Below are positions 23,854-34,309 of a DNA stretch of 64,000 nt, one piece after another. The stretch is from assembly GCA_050084985.1 (NCBI GenBank), contig JBITNC010000001.1, positions 143,406,001 through 143,470,000 on the forward strand. Direction: 5' to 3'. Source of the DNA: Nageia nagi (Eukaryota > Pinophyta). Position 1 is the first letter of the stretch; the number at the start of each line of letters is the position of its first letter. A model generated the notes under the pieces. It was given only the letters and a program-made list of their open reading frames with translations, did no database searches and had not been told where the DNA came from. Made by a program: the position numbers and the translations under genes.

Positions 23854-25815
23854 TTAAGGAATAAATTTATGTACTTGGGGATTTTTCACCACCCAAATAC
23901 ACTTTACAAAGGTAGGGACAAAAGGAGGCACTTTTGTATCAGTCATCTCCAAATATCTAGTGCTCTGAAAGCAAGAATGCATGTCACTAGCATCATGCCT
24001 TTTGATTCCATTCATGTTCCTATTTAGAGGAGGATTCCTATATGCACAAGTGTTATCCAAAAAAGAATATAAATTCTAATAAATACTAACTAAATTGATG
24101 TAACCTTGATATTGTGAAGATGGTAGTGGATTATTGAATACCCCTAGTTGTGGATTATTTGAATGTACAAGTCATGTCTGTGCAGCTAGTTTTTGATCCA
24201 TCCTGATTGCTCCTTTATTAATGAAATCTTGTATAAGGTTACAAAGTGTCCTAAAATCTTGAGTTAGATGACTAGGTACCCTATGATGATTCCAAAATTC
24301 CTCATAATAGTAAAAATTTGAGGCACACCATTAGTAAACTTAAGTTCAACAATAGGAGGAAATTCGATTAGTTCCTCATTTATTAATACATTTAGAATAT
24401 TATCAATAGTATTATTCAAAGGAGTATATTGGCAAGTATGTTTAGGTGAACTACCTCATTTTTTAAGAGCAACATTATTTTCTTCAACCTTGGTTTGATT
24501 TTTAGTAATAGGTTTTGCAAGTGAAATATGCTCAACATGTTTCATGGCACTCAACTTTTTAATGCATGGTTCTTTTTAGTAACACTATAAATCATATCTC
24601 CTAAAGAAATATCATGATTATAGGTGAAAAATATCTTATATATAGGAAAGATACCATCCACAAAAATATACTTGAGTTCATGTTCATCATGATGAGTTTA
24701 TTAGCAGTTTGTTTCCATATCTTTACAAAATCCTTCACTGATTGGTTAGGGAGCTATTTAATTTTACACAAGTCCCTAAAATAAACCTTCTTAGTAATAT
24801 TATAACCATAATTATGCAAAAATATGTGAACCAGATCCTCATACCTATCAATACTTCTTTCAATAAGTTGAAAGTACCATTTTTGAGCCTCATCCTTCAA
24901 AGTATAAGAAAATAACTTAGCTAACAAATCTTAATCATGCATATATTCAATAGCTTCTTCATGAAATTTACATACATGTATCCTAGGATCCTACATACCA
25001 TTAAACTTAATACATTTGACACTTTTTTTCCTAGGGATTATTTTGGCAAGAATTCTAGTAGTGAGGGGGTTTTTTAAACATGAAAGGAAATCATCCTCAT
25101 TACTCACCATGTTATTAAACCCTACATTGGTCTTCTCTAATCAAAGTAATGTGGATTAAGGATCAAATTGCTATAAGATTATTCATCCTCATCCTTAGGT
25201 TTTGACTGGTCATCACTTTCAAAAATATCATCCTCATGTAGTGGCTATTCCAACTCAACATCAAGCTTTAGTTCAGACTCTACTTCATTAGGATTTACAC
25301 CACCCATGCCATGGTGACAATTGATCATGTTCCCTATGCTATGCATTTCATGCATAAGCTAGAGATGTTTCAATGATTGCTCATAATAGAACAAGTTATC
25401 TTTGGATTATGTATTTTCCAACTAGTTATCAAGTAAATTTGCATTTGTAAGAATCTCCATCATAACAAAAGTGTTATTATGAATAAAAAATTATATCCTT
25501 TATTTATCATATAACACCTATTAAATGTACTAAGCATTATAAGGAATCCTATCAAGATCAGGGACTCCAATATCACCAAAAGGTTCTAGATGAGAAGATA
25601 AATTATCCAAGTTGCTAGGATAAAGAATAGCATAGTGATTAGGAGTCTCCAATAATGAACATTCATTTATTGGAATTTGATGATTTGGAATCCCATATAA
25701 TCATAGGAGGAGGGATTTGAACAAACAATTTAGAATTAATTCGAATACTTCTCCTAATCTCTAAAAATTATACTTTAGATTTAGATATTGTAGGGTTATC
25801 TAGGTTAAGATCCAT
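23854..25815 (-). pseudogene. E2 gag polyprotein, decayed
   Basis: Start chosen at the Met at 25,815 (MDLNLDNPTISKSKV), about 150 bp inside the primer site. The retrotransposon gag core (about 24,990-24,700) reads LFSYTLKDEAQKWYFQLIE, IDRYEDLVHIFLHNYG, and LPNQSVKDFVKIW, matching 'F..SL...A..Wy..l...I..W.dL...F...y' and 'Q...Esv.eY..rw'. A degenerate zinc-knuckle region follows near 24,310-24,200: FWNHHRVPSHLTQDFRTLCN then LIQDFINKGAI, where family members have C.FH...GH.T..C..L...IqdLI..G.I; its first Cys is Tyr or Phe and its His-Gly pairs are altered. Gag forms the particle that packages RNA. Many stops; no protease or pol continues after it. Confidence 0.85.
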
Positions 25816-25963
25816 CTTTGGGATATAAGCAAAATAAACCCTAGTTTAATCTTGCTCTTTGACTACTATTTGGAGCACTTCCTCTATGGAGAGAAAAAGT
25901 AGCAAAAATGGATTCATGACTTTACAGAAGGAGTTTTCCCTAGACAAAGACCTAGGTGTGTAA

Positions 25964-25980
25964 GAATGTCAAGTTCACCA
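25964..25980 (-). promoter_or_regulatory. E2 primer-binding site
   Basis: Two bases inside the 5' LTR the minus strand reads TGGTGAACTTGACATTC. The TGG start and position fit a tRNA primer site. The tRNA species cannot be named safely because C-to-T decay may have changed it. Confidence 0.6.
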
Positions 25981-25982
25981 AA

Positions 25983-26665
25983 TGTAGACCCTAAATAATG
26001 TGATAGTGCAATTAATTAGGGGAATCAACACATGCACTATTTGGTCTATTAGTTAGTTGACATAAAGTAGGAATATGATAATAGATGATTAAGCATATAG
26101 GTTCATTTCATTAATATTTATATTCAATTGATCAAGGAAAGACATATATCAAGAACGAGCAATATCATATACACTAGTATGACATCGATGCCCTAGTAAT
26201 AGTACATTATCGACATCATGTTAATGATCAAATTAAAGATGCGATGACATATGAAATGATAAGTGAACAAATGATTTATCAATATAACAAAAGTATGATA
26301 ATTCTTGAGATAAGATATTCACTTGTTACAGGTAAGAGGACCTTGTAAAGGTTTTCTTTTCAAATGATGTTTGAGTCCTTGATTCTTTATCTGATCTTTA
26401 GTAGATAGAAGCCTTAGATATTCTATAATCTACCCCTTGTCGAGTCTCCTCCTGATGATAGTCCCATTCTCTATCTTTGTATGTATTTAATGCCTTTATA
26501 TAGGGATGCATCTATTATATGATTTGGCCCCTTATATAATCCATAAGGGTCAAATATATGGCCTACACCTCTTTTATACATTTTAAATTCCTTTTTAAAT
26601 AATACATTTTTAAGGGATTAAAATAATTTATTAAATACATAAATGTTCATTTTTAGGCATGTACA
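25983..26665 (-). repeat. E2 5' LTR
   Basis: TGTAGACCC at 25,983 to TGTACA at 26,665 (terminal TCTACA in the partner). Followed at once by CTATG, the target duplication at 26,666-26,670. TATA box in minus orientation at 26,493-26,502. Confidence 0.92.
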
Positions 26666-26670
26666 CTATG
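26666..26670. repeat. Target-site duplication of E2, right copy (CTATG)
   Basis: Exact copy of 18,489-18,493. Confidence 0.9.
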
Positions 26671-27193
26671 GATCACCAACCTCATTGAATTTAATAATGA
26701 GAGGTTCTATATGCTGAGCCTATGTAATAATGGAATTGGTTGGGACCAATCTATACAAGTCTAGAACTTTGTGAAAGAGAGACATGACAAGAAATTTAAG
26801 CATCACATATTCATGGACTATATTGTGTTGCTTGGCCTTTTTTGTAATATCTTGATAATATTAGTAAGTGATCTTTCCAATACCATCCCAAATTTGTAAG
26901 ACTTTGGTAGCTTGCATTGAAATCTCATGAGGATTTATAATTTAAAGAGATCCAGAAGCATTTCACTTTGGTTAAACATAAGGTGTTGCTTTTTGAGCCA
27001 TTTGAATGGGTTTATTAGATATATTCCTTTGGTTAAAAGGTGTAATGAAGTTTAATGTAGTGGTAGTCAAAATATGAGTTAGATCTATCAGGGATTTAGA
27101 TTTTCTAATTGGATTTTTGATAGACCTTGGAGGGATAACAACACTAAGGAATTCTTTGGCTTTCCTATTATATAATCTTGTTCTCATAATCAA
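26671..27193 (-). pseudogene. E1 gag N-terminal part
   Basis: The minus-strand frame from 27,193 begins MIMRTRLYNRKAKEF and continues PIQMAQKATPYV. After stops it gives VLQIWDGIGKITY and KVLDLYRLVPTNSII up to the E2 insertion. Gag continues at 18,493 on the far side of E2. I have no specific family match for this N-terminal region; assignment rests on position directly downstream of the primer site. Confidence 0.55.
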
Positions 27194-27270
27194 TAAAGAC
27201 TAAAGGATTGAATCTTGAAGGATCCTTTCTTAGGTTCAAATCTTTATCAAGAAAGATCAAGTTTCATCCA

Positions 27271-27283
27271 AACGGAGTCACCA
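27271..27283 (-). promoter_or_regulatory. E1 primer-binding site, tRNA-Arg type
   Basis: Minus strand TGGTGACTCCGTT, three bases inside the 5' LTR. It matches the TGGCGACTCCGCT start of the tRNA-Arg primer site known from Ogre/Tat-type elements after two C-to-T changes. Confidence 0.7.
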
Positions 27284-27286
27284 TCA

Positions 27287-28790
27287 TGATACAAAGATCA
27301 TGCATAATTTCATACAAGGTTCTAAGATTGTACTATGGGGAATGACAAAATGAATTATAATATTATTGACTAATATGTGGTAATTTAATGCACACATCCA
27401 TTTATCAAAGTCATAGTAATAATTATATTGATACAATTTATATTGCTAGAAATTGATATTTGAAGAAGGTCAACTTCTTTCTCGATCAAACTAAGCAAAT
27501 GGAAATTATAAAAGAAAATAATGTGGGGAAATAAACTTGTTGAATTGAAATAAATCTAAACTATTATGCTAAAGAGTACAAGTAATCAAATAAAATAAAT
27601 ATCTAGACTAGACTAGGTATTCATCAAAGTAGAATCCAAGATGATTAAATAATTTGATTTTACAACCACCAAATTAATTATAAAACTCCAAGCAATAATA
27701 AGGTACAAATGCTTTATAGATATAGATTAGCCATTGATTATCTTTCACAACCCATGAAGTGCAAATAGACATACCATACAACCATTTAAGAATAGTAAAA
27801 AATGTATCATAACTAAGATATCAAGAAAAAATTGTATTCTATTATCATTTGACACAAGTACAAAATAGAGGCAATATATAATATATCCAATCCCTTATTC
27901 ATTCTCATAAGAAATACTTATAGCTTTTCTCCTACAACATATCTCTTAACTAACTCCTAACAAACTCTAATATATGAAAATATCTATAACTAACTACTAT
28001 CAGATTTGATTCTAATATGATTTATACCTCAAATCTAAATATTGAAGCATCAAGAATAATCTCTAGTATATTTTAATACCTTCAACTCATCTAAATCTTG
28101 GAAATTGAATCTAGTAGTTGAAATCACCTTCTTGGAAAGAAAATGCAATTTGATAGGGCTCTAACACTATTTATAGGTACTTGTATTATGTTGAACTTAT
28201 CAAAATGAAATACCAAAAAAATAACTATTTCAATATAATTCTCTTCTTTTGCTTGAATCTAGCTTATCAAAACCTAGATCTTCAAGAATAGATATATAAG
28301 GTGATTGAAATTATTGAACTTTTTCTTATTTTAAGCTCTAATCACCTCTAGTAGGCATAGAACTAATGAAAATGCCTTGAAGGATTTTCCCATTATTACA
28401 ATGGAAACTGACCCTCCTTGCATTATCAGATCTCTACCAAAATCAAATACTATATGGAATCATGAGAAAATGAAAAAGTTATAGTATTGATATAATTTTT
28501 CCATCACTCTAGTGATGTTCATGGAATAAAATATGTCAAACCTCTACCAAAATTGAACACTATAAAAATGTTTCAAAATTGACTAAGTCCTAGCTCAAAT
28601 TGATTTAACCACTCTTCGTGTAGATTATGTGCATACCAAAAGTTTTGAACTTTCACCAAAATCAAACATCATGGTAAATGATCAAATTGACTATTATATA
28701 GACATTTTAACAATAGTAAAGGCTACAAAAAAATATACCCATATAGAAATCTTTTTATACCTTCCAAAAAAAGACATGTATGGATATACA
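27287..28790 (-). repeat. E1 5' LTR
   Basis: In element sense it runs TGTATATCC...TTTGTATCA (TG...CA). The right 1.0 kb matches the truncated copy at 7,484-8,507. In element sense a TATA-like word GGTATAAAAAG lies near the LTR start (about 28,755). The outer boundary falls exactly where the E3 reverse transcriptase frame stops. Confidence 0.8.
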
Positions 28791-29167
28791 TCATGCCCTT
28801 GCATTTTTGAGATCAAAGTGCATGACTACCCAACAAACTATTCCCCAAGGTGTGGTCAATATTTTTTTATGTTGATATTATTTGTTTATTGTAATCTTAT
28901 TTAGCATGAGAAATCATCCATAAAACACAATACCTTATAACTTACAGTTGAATCCATAATTATGTAAATGTTTAGTAAAGGAGAATTGTCCTTTAGGTAA
29001 GTCTTGTTTAAATATTTGAAATACATGCAATACTTGATTTCTCCATTTGGTTTTAAAGTTATAAGAATGTTATCCAATGAAGGTGAGTAATTAATAGGTT
29101 CAATGAATCCTACCTTGTGATAATTATCAATTTCTTTCTTTACTAGAAAATAGTATTTTGGATGCAT
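28791..29167 (-). pseudogene. E3 reverse transcriptase, N-terminal part
   Basis: Minus-strand frame: YYFLVKKEIDNYHKVGFIEP, YSPSLDNILITLKPNGEIK, LNKTYLKDNSPLLNIYIIMD, and FMDDFSC (family FMDGFSGYNQI, catalytic Asp present). After a frame change, HFDLKNARA ends at the E1 LTR. This is the usual gypsy RT opening. Interrupted by insertion, hence dead. Confidence 0.88.
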
Positions 29168-29199
29168 TGGTCTTCTTTTCTATTGTATAGGTTTAGCAT

Positions 29200-30732
29200 C
29201 TTCCTATACTACTAAATTATGAATCACAAAGGTTGTATCTAACCTTCTCATATCATTGCATTCCCAAGAAAATATATCCTTGAATTTTGTTAAGAACTAT
29301 TGATATGCTTATTTATCTTCACCAGTGATTCATGTTCTAATCTAAATAATTTGTACCACTTATTATGTACCAATATTTATCTCAAAAAAATTCTAATTCA
29401 ACCATGGTATCTCATCACTAGGTTGAGAAAGGTTAGGCAATGCCCCCAATCTTGTTATGTCATAAGAGAAGGAATATCACACAAACACACACACATGTAC
29501 ACACAACTAGTTACTTACCCTACTCCTATGTAATAAAAGAAAAAGGTAGACTAGTATAGTAGGGAACAAGCTTATATGTCCTTCATATCCTCTCTAAAGT
29601 AATGAAATAATTTGTACTTTGATCTTGCTCCTAATGTGTTCAAAAGTGCATCATCTATTTCAAATACATCAAAAGTCTTGGAAACTACCTTATCAAGCAT
29701 GGGATAAGAGGAACAACTATCTATGTTCATAGCACAAGCACTAAGATTAGTAAAAATATTGATATTAGCATGAACGCTAGTGCTAGAATGGATGTAGACT
29801 TTTTGAGGTGATGTTTTCCTATTTATAGGTACCAACTCAACCATGTTGATTGACTATATGTCTAATTATATCTTTAAGTCTTCATCACTACTATATGAGA
29901 CCAAATTTCTCTCAATTACCTTCTTTCATATTAGGCCATTATTTCCTTCATTTGATTCAAATATTTTTGTAGGTAACTCTTTGACTCCTTGTCCATTCCA
30001 TCCAATTCCTTTACCCTTGTATTTTCTAGATTCCATGTATTAAGGTATCAATGGTGCATGATATCTCATTTATGTTACCTTTTTGTTAACTTTAACATAG
30101 GTTACTATATTTTTGTTGTTTGTATCATAATTTGATTTTGATTATGATATATTCATATTGTATAATTTCAACTTTACATCATCATCTTCTAATTCAGATT
30201 GATTTCAGTTCTATTTGTAGCAGTGAGGAAAGTGCATAGGTTGAGGTGAGTGTGGGCATTGAGGCTAGTGCTAATGCTAATAATCCTTTGTTTTTTACCT
30301 TATACCAAAGCTTTTGATGGCATATTCAATGACTTTCTAACTAATAACATATGTGCCAACACATGTTTTTTGTATAATTGCATGTTTTCATTATTTTGTT
30401 TTTCATCTTCATCAATATCCTTGTGAATTTCAACATTTCTATAAGGAACTATGGTGTACTCAACTTGTGTGATCATGTTTGAATTTTCTTTACTACTTCA
30501 AATACAAATTCCTTTACATCATGGTTAAATTTAATCAAACTATTCAATGTAAATTTTATGCACCTCATTGGATGTATGCATGATCTACCAAGAACAATAT
30601 CATAAGGTAGGTTCTTTTCTAAGACATATGTAATAAATTATACTATATTTGGTCCTAATTGAATAGGTAACATGATATGATTGACTAAAACTTTGCTATC
30701 ACTATCATAACTTGTGATATTGTACTTATTTC
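29200..30732 (-). pseudogene. E3 pol linker region, decayed
   Basis: Between protease and RT. A frame at 29,844-29,572 contains STSVHANINIFTNLSACAMN, an Asn/Val/Ala-rich low-complexity stretch that also occurs in E3 gag and in E5. No catalytic domain is visible. Confidence 0.5.
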
Positions 30733-31056
30733 TTATAAATTTAGGCATAAACTTATCACCAAACTTTTCAAGAAATCAATAGAGCAAATATTCAAACCTA
30801 CACCACAATCCACAAATGCATGCTTGATTTTCCTACCTAATATCTTAACACAAATATGTATTGGCAAGCATTTATCAATGATATCATCAATAGGAATCTC
30901 ATATTTAGTAAACATTCTAGCTTTCTTGAAACAACCAATCATTCCTTCTAATGCACTAGTTGAAATATCAATATCAATAAATGCCACTAAGTAGTTCAAA
31001 TAATGCCATTCTATGTTCATATGTTTCAAACGACTCAAGCAAATTAATTTTAGCAT
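30733..31056 (-). pseudogene. E3 aspartic protease domain
   Basis: The frame contains LPIHICVKILGRKIKHAFVD, then CGVGLNICSIDFLKSL. Related plant gypsy proteases read 'aFVDGGAGLNICS.dFLK.L'. The active-site Asp in FVD is kept but the following Gly-Gly/Ala is Cys-Gly-Val. Retroviral-type aspartic proteases cut gag-pol. An open frame of 107 codons remains. Confidence 0.8.
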
Positions 31057-31379
31057 TTAGGTAAGATTTATAAGGTACCTATTTTGTAGTAAAAATTGAA
31101 TTAGGAATACTTTTTTTTGATCTTCTTGTTGTATTGAATGTTTATTCTAAATCTAACTCTACATCTGATTCTACCTACGCACTGAATTCACCATTATAAT
31201 CATAAATAATCATATTTATCATATTGATAGAAGGTAGGTATTAATATTTGATATGAAAAAATCATTTTCATATGATATTGTTCCATTATCCAATAGGTAT
31301 TTTTATTTTTTTTCATAACATAAAAACCTATTGTATTATGCCCTTTAACTTGATGATATTTGCAAAATTGATTATCCTT

Positions 31380-32410
31380 ATACCAAATAAGCCTTTCATC
31401 ATTAGGTACATATTCATTTGATTATTAATTTTTTAAAACATTCCTTCAACATTTGATCAGTATTTATTGGTAATGTATATATATTCTTGGCTAATTTTCT
31501 ATCTTTTTATTTATCTTAATTAATTGCTTCAACTTCATTGACTAAAGTATCATCCTTTTTATTATAAGGTTTCCTACCACTATGTTTGTTGGAAGAGGAT
31601 GTGTACCTAAGTAAATTAGATATTACTAGGAATTCCACTTTTTCAATAAGAAAATGAATCATTAACATGGTCAAATCCTTTTTCACTAAGAAGAGGATTA
31701 ATATTGTCAAGAGTGTTTTTCCACCTTTTGTGTAATGGACCTCTAAAGCTCTACAAATCTAGGGGAAAACTTGTCCAACCTTTCCATTTTTCCTTTCTTG
31801 TAATGGAAAAAAATATTTAAATCAATGGGTTTCTTTACATTGCATCTAAAATGATCCTTCAATTGATCCTTCAATTATTGATATGATGATATAGAACCTA
31901 GCTGTAAACAATGAAACCACTTGCAAGTTTCATCGGTTAAACTCAAAGGGAAACATTTTATCATTAAATTATCATTAACCCCATATTTAAGTTTTGTAAT
32001 ATAATCAAAAAATTGAAAATTTATGATAGTATCAATTTAACCATTAATTTTTTTGACTTCAAGATCTTGATCTGTACCAACAAGGAGTGTATAACAAGTC
32101 TTCATGCTTAAAGGATTATCTTTATTTTCTTTCAAGTATGTACCAATTTTGAATTTGGTCCCAAGCTTATAAAACTTGGATTCAATATTTATAATCTACT
32201 TAGTTATGTAAGTTCCAAAATTTGATTTATTATTATCAATATTTACACTACTATTAGCATTTTCATTGATGGTGGTGTCCACATTGATGTGCATGTTCAT
32301 GCTAACCTAATTTTTGATTTGAACTATGGTTGTGGATGCCTTCTCTATACTAACTTGAAATTAAGGAATTGCCATTAATTTGATGAATAATTCAGAAGTG
32401 ATATTTTCCA
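31380..32410 (-). pseudogene. E3 gag, decayed
   Basis: The start is likely MENITSELFIKLMAIP at about 32,410. An Asn-rich stretch (INVDTTINENANSSVNIDNN) is followed by the gag core: FPLSLTDETCKWFHCLQLGS, ISSYQQLKDQLKDHF-like and KMERLDKFSPRFVEL. The zinc-knuckle region reads NQFCKYHQVKGHNTIGFYVM, where the last Cys has become Phe. Stops are mainly TAG/TAA. The following protease and RT make E3 a gag-pol element, unlike E5. Confidence 0.8.
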
Positions 32411-32556
32411 TTTATGTGATACTGATAAAATATTTCATCAAATGCAACCAAGAATCCCTAGGGCTCTTGATGTAATGACATAGGTATGTTTGAGAGCACT
32501 TTTTATTCTAACCCTAATTAAGAGAAATAAAATGTATAAATGGGTGGGTGGAAATA

Positions 32557-33349
32557 TGTTAATATATTTTTTGGTATATGTGAGATTTTGACTTAAATGA
32601 ACTAAATACATATAAACATCTAAGTATGTAATATCTAGGACATTTAACTCAAATAAATATACATGAATAACATAAAATAAAGAAAATGATAGTGTAGTAA
32701 TAGAATTATGAATTATATCGATGTCAAGATACAAAATGAATGCACACACTAAAGAGATAGAATTAAGTGTAAGATGAATACCTATGTCAAAGATAAATTT
32801 ATGTAGGATAAACTTGTTAAGGGAAGATGACTTGATGTACAAACCCTATAGATAACAACAAAAAGGATCTCAATACAAGTGCTAGGTTGCAAAAGTTGAG
32901 TGTGAGTGTGCACTTCAGCATGGGTGCTAGCATTCTAAAGGAATAAGAATAACCCCCAAAAAATATTCATAATAGTAGATGTATTGATAAGTCAAACTAA
33001 TTATATGATTGCAAATATGAATGATAGATATTTTCACATGTGATAACATGATTCAAATATTTATAAGTGGTATTTAGAAAGACCTAAGTGTATGGTACCA
33101 ACTATATATATGTAATATTGACATGATTTCCCATGTTAGAGATACTTAAATTTATATCAAGTATGATATCACCATATGATCCCCTTGTAATAAGGTTGAA
33201 GACATCCTAATGTACCTAAGATAAAAAAATAAGAATACAACTTGAGAAATATGTGATAAGGTAAAATATAATTGCAATGTGATAAAATATGTATGGAATG
33301 TTGAACCTAAGTGGGACTCTGTTAAGGGGATCACTTTTATGTGTCAAAA
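32557..33349 (-). repeat. E3 5' LTR (TGTTGA family)
   Basis: Plus-strand TGTTAATATA...ATGTGTCAAAA (family consensus TGTTGATATGTG...GGTGTCAACA). 793 bp, close to E5's 795-bp left LTR. Shared blocks include 'aatgaactaaatacatataa', 'gagatacttaaatttatat' and 'gggactctgttaaggggatc'. Confidence 0.8.
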
Positions 33350-34300
33350 ATATTAATTATATGTAATCATAACCATTTTTGTTATTTATTCAAAACTAAA
33401 TTTATTTGATGAGCATAAAATATGTATCTTGGTTTGTTAATGTTTGTCATATTAATATTACTAATTTGTTCTATTGTTAATAAGCATGAAATTAGTTGGA
33501 TAGGATTATCAAATCATTTTCCATTTCACTAAGGGATCATATAGCATAAAAGCAAGAGAATATCAAACTCTAATTACTATTTTTCCAAGTCACCATGTTT
33601 CTCCAAAAATATTCAACAAATAATGCATAATAAATAAGTAGAATTATCTCCAATTTATCTCAAATTAGTTGTGATCAAATCCAATCAAGATATAATGAAA
33701 CAAAAATAATATTTTTTATTAAATCCATTTGAAATTTGGATCAGAAGAGGATATAATGAAGAAAATCTATTTAAGCAAGCTTTCGCTTCAATTTTTGGTT
33801 TGGTAACTTGTACAAACTTTTAGTTTTTGAATTAGCAAATTCTTGAGTCTGAAAGATGTGAATATGAGGCCTTTAGTTATAAAAAAAATAATATTGATTG
33901 TTTGGGAAGAGGATTTGGAAACTCTTGGTCTTGGGGCAAGCAAGGAATCAATCATTCCAAGCCTTGCTCCTCCTAGCAGACTATGTACATATCCATCATA
34001 ATTTCCCACATAGTTCTTATATTCTATTTCTAGAGTAGCCTAGTATTGACATATAATCATGATTATAATATTTACCTTTTATTTTATTTTAGCAAGTTAT
34101 GAAACACTGAGGGTAAAGGCATTTCATTAGGAAAATATTATGATATTTCTAAAAATGCATAGGGTGGACGTATTATGACATTCATCATCATATGATAAAC
34201 TTTGGTATTTATTAACACTACATTGAGATATTTATATCAATGTAGTTTGAGCTTATATCTATTTATAAGGATGGTTCAAGAAAAACTCCTTCAAATTTTA
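33350..34300. other. No gene recognised between E3 and E4
   Basis: AT-rich DNA. A minus-strand frame at 34,009-33,788 has no recognisable motif. Confidence 0.5.
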
Positions 34301-34309
34301 ATCAGATAT

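Larger units (their letters stand above)
18494..26665 (-). mobile_element. E2: complete non-autonomous LTR retrotransposon with gag and antisense plant mobile domain gene
   Basis: LTRs of 684 and 683 bp begin TGTAGACCC and end CTACA (TCTACA left, TGTACA right), with a perfect 5-bp duplication (CTATG) outside. Read on the minus strand: 5' LTR 25,983-26,665, primer site 25,964-25,980, gag 25,815 to about 23,854, an opposite-strand PMD gene 21,640-23,349, polypurine tract 19,178-19,190, 3' LTR 18,494-19,177. I searched both strands for RT, RNase H and integrase motifs and found none in its 6.8-kb interior. It is therefore a gag-only element depending on outside enzymes, with an extra antisense gene. 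It is inserted in E1's gag. Confidence 0.9.
7484..28790 (-). mobile_element. E1: giant Ty3/gypsy (Tat/Ogre-like) LTR retrotransposon, decayed, carrying nested E2
   Basis: In element order (right to left): 5' LTR 27,287-28,790; tRNA-Arg-like primer site 27,271-27,283; gag 27,193-26,671 continuing at 18,493; a protease-region remnant; an RNase-H-like domain near 16.5 kb; RT 15.9-15.2 kb; RNase H; integrase 14.2-13.3 kb; an unknown sense ORF 11.85-8.54 kb; partial 3' LTR 8,507-7,484. Removing nested E2 leaves about 13.1 kb, in the size range of Ogre/Tat elements. Known family traits that fit are the PBS type, a second RNase H and additional ORFs between integrase and 3' LTR. The left end is truncated, so no target duplication can be checked. 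The right flank is E3's reverse transcriptase gene. Confidence 0.75.
28791..33349 (-). mobile_element. E3: 5' half of a Ty3/gypsy element of the TGTTGA LTR family
   Basis: In element order: 5' LTR 33,349-32,557, gag 32.4-31.4 kb, protease 31.06-30.73 kb, RT start 29,167 down to 28,791. The reverse transcriptase frame runs to MHFDLKNARA (family MPFGLKNAGA) and is cut by the E1 LTR at 28,790. The remaining RT, RNase H, integrase and 3' LTR are not found on the far side of E1 because E1's left end is truncated. The LTR is of the same family as E5's. Confidence 0.8.

Noticed and set aside
18494-26665. Hidden pol gene in E2 (and in E5)
   Set aside because: I looked on both strands for RT (MPFGL, YxDD), RNase H and integrase (WGLD, TDNG) motifs and found none.
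32438-32842. 134-codon minus-strand ORF
   Set aside because: It spans the border of the E3 LTR and 5' leader, so it is unlikely to be a gene.
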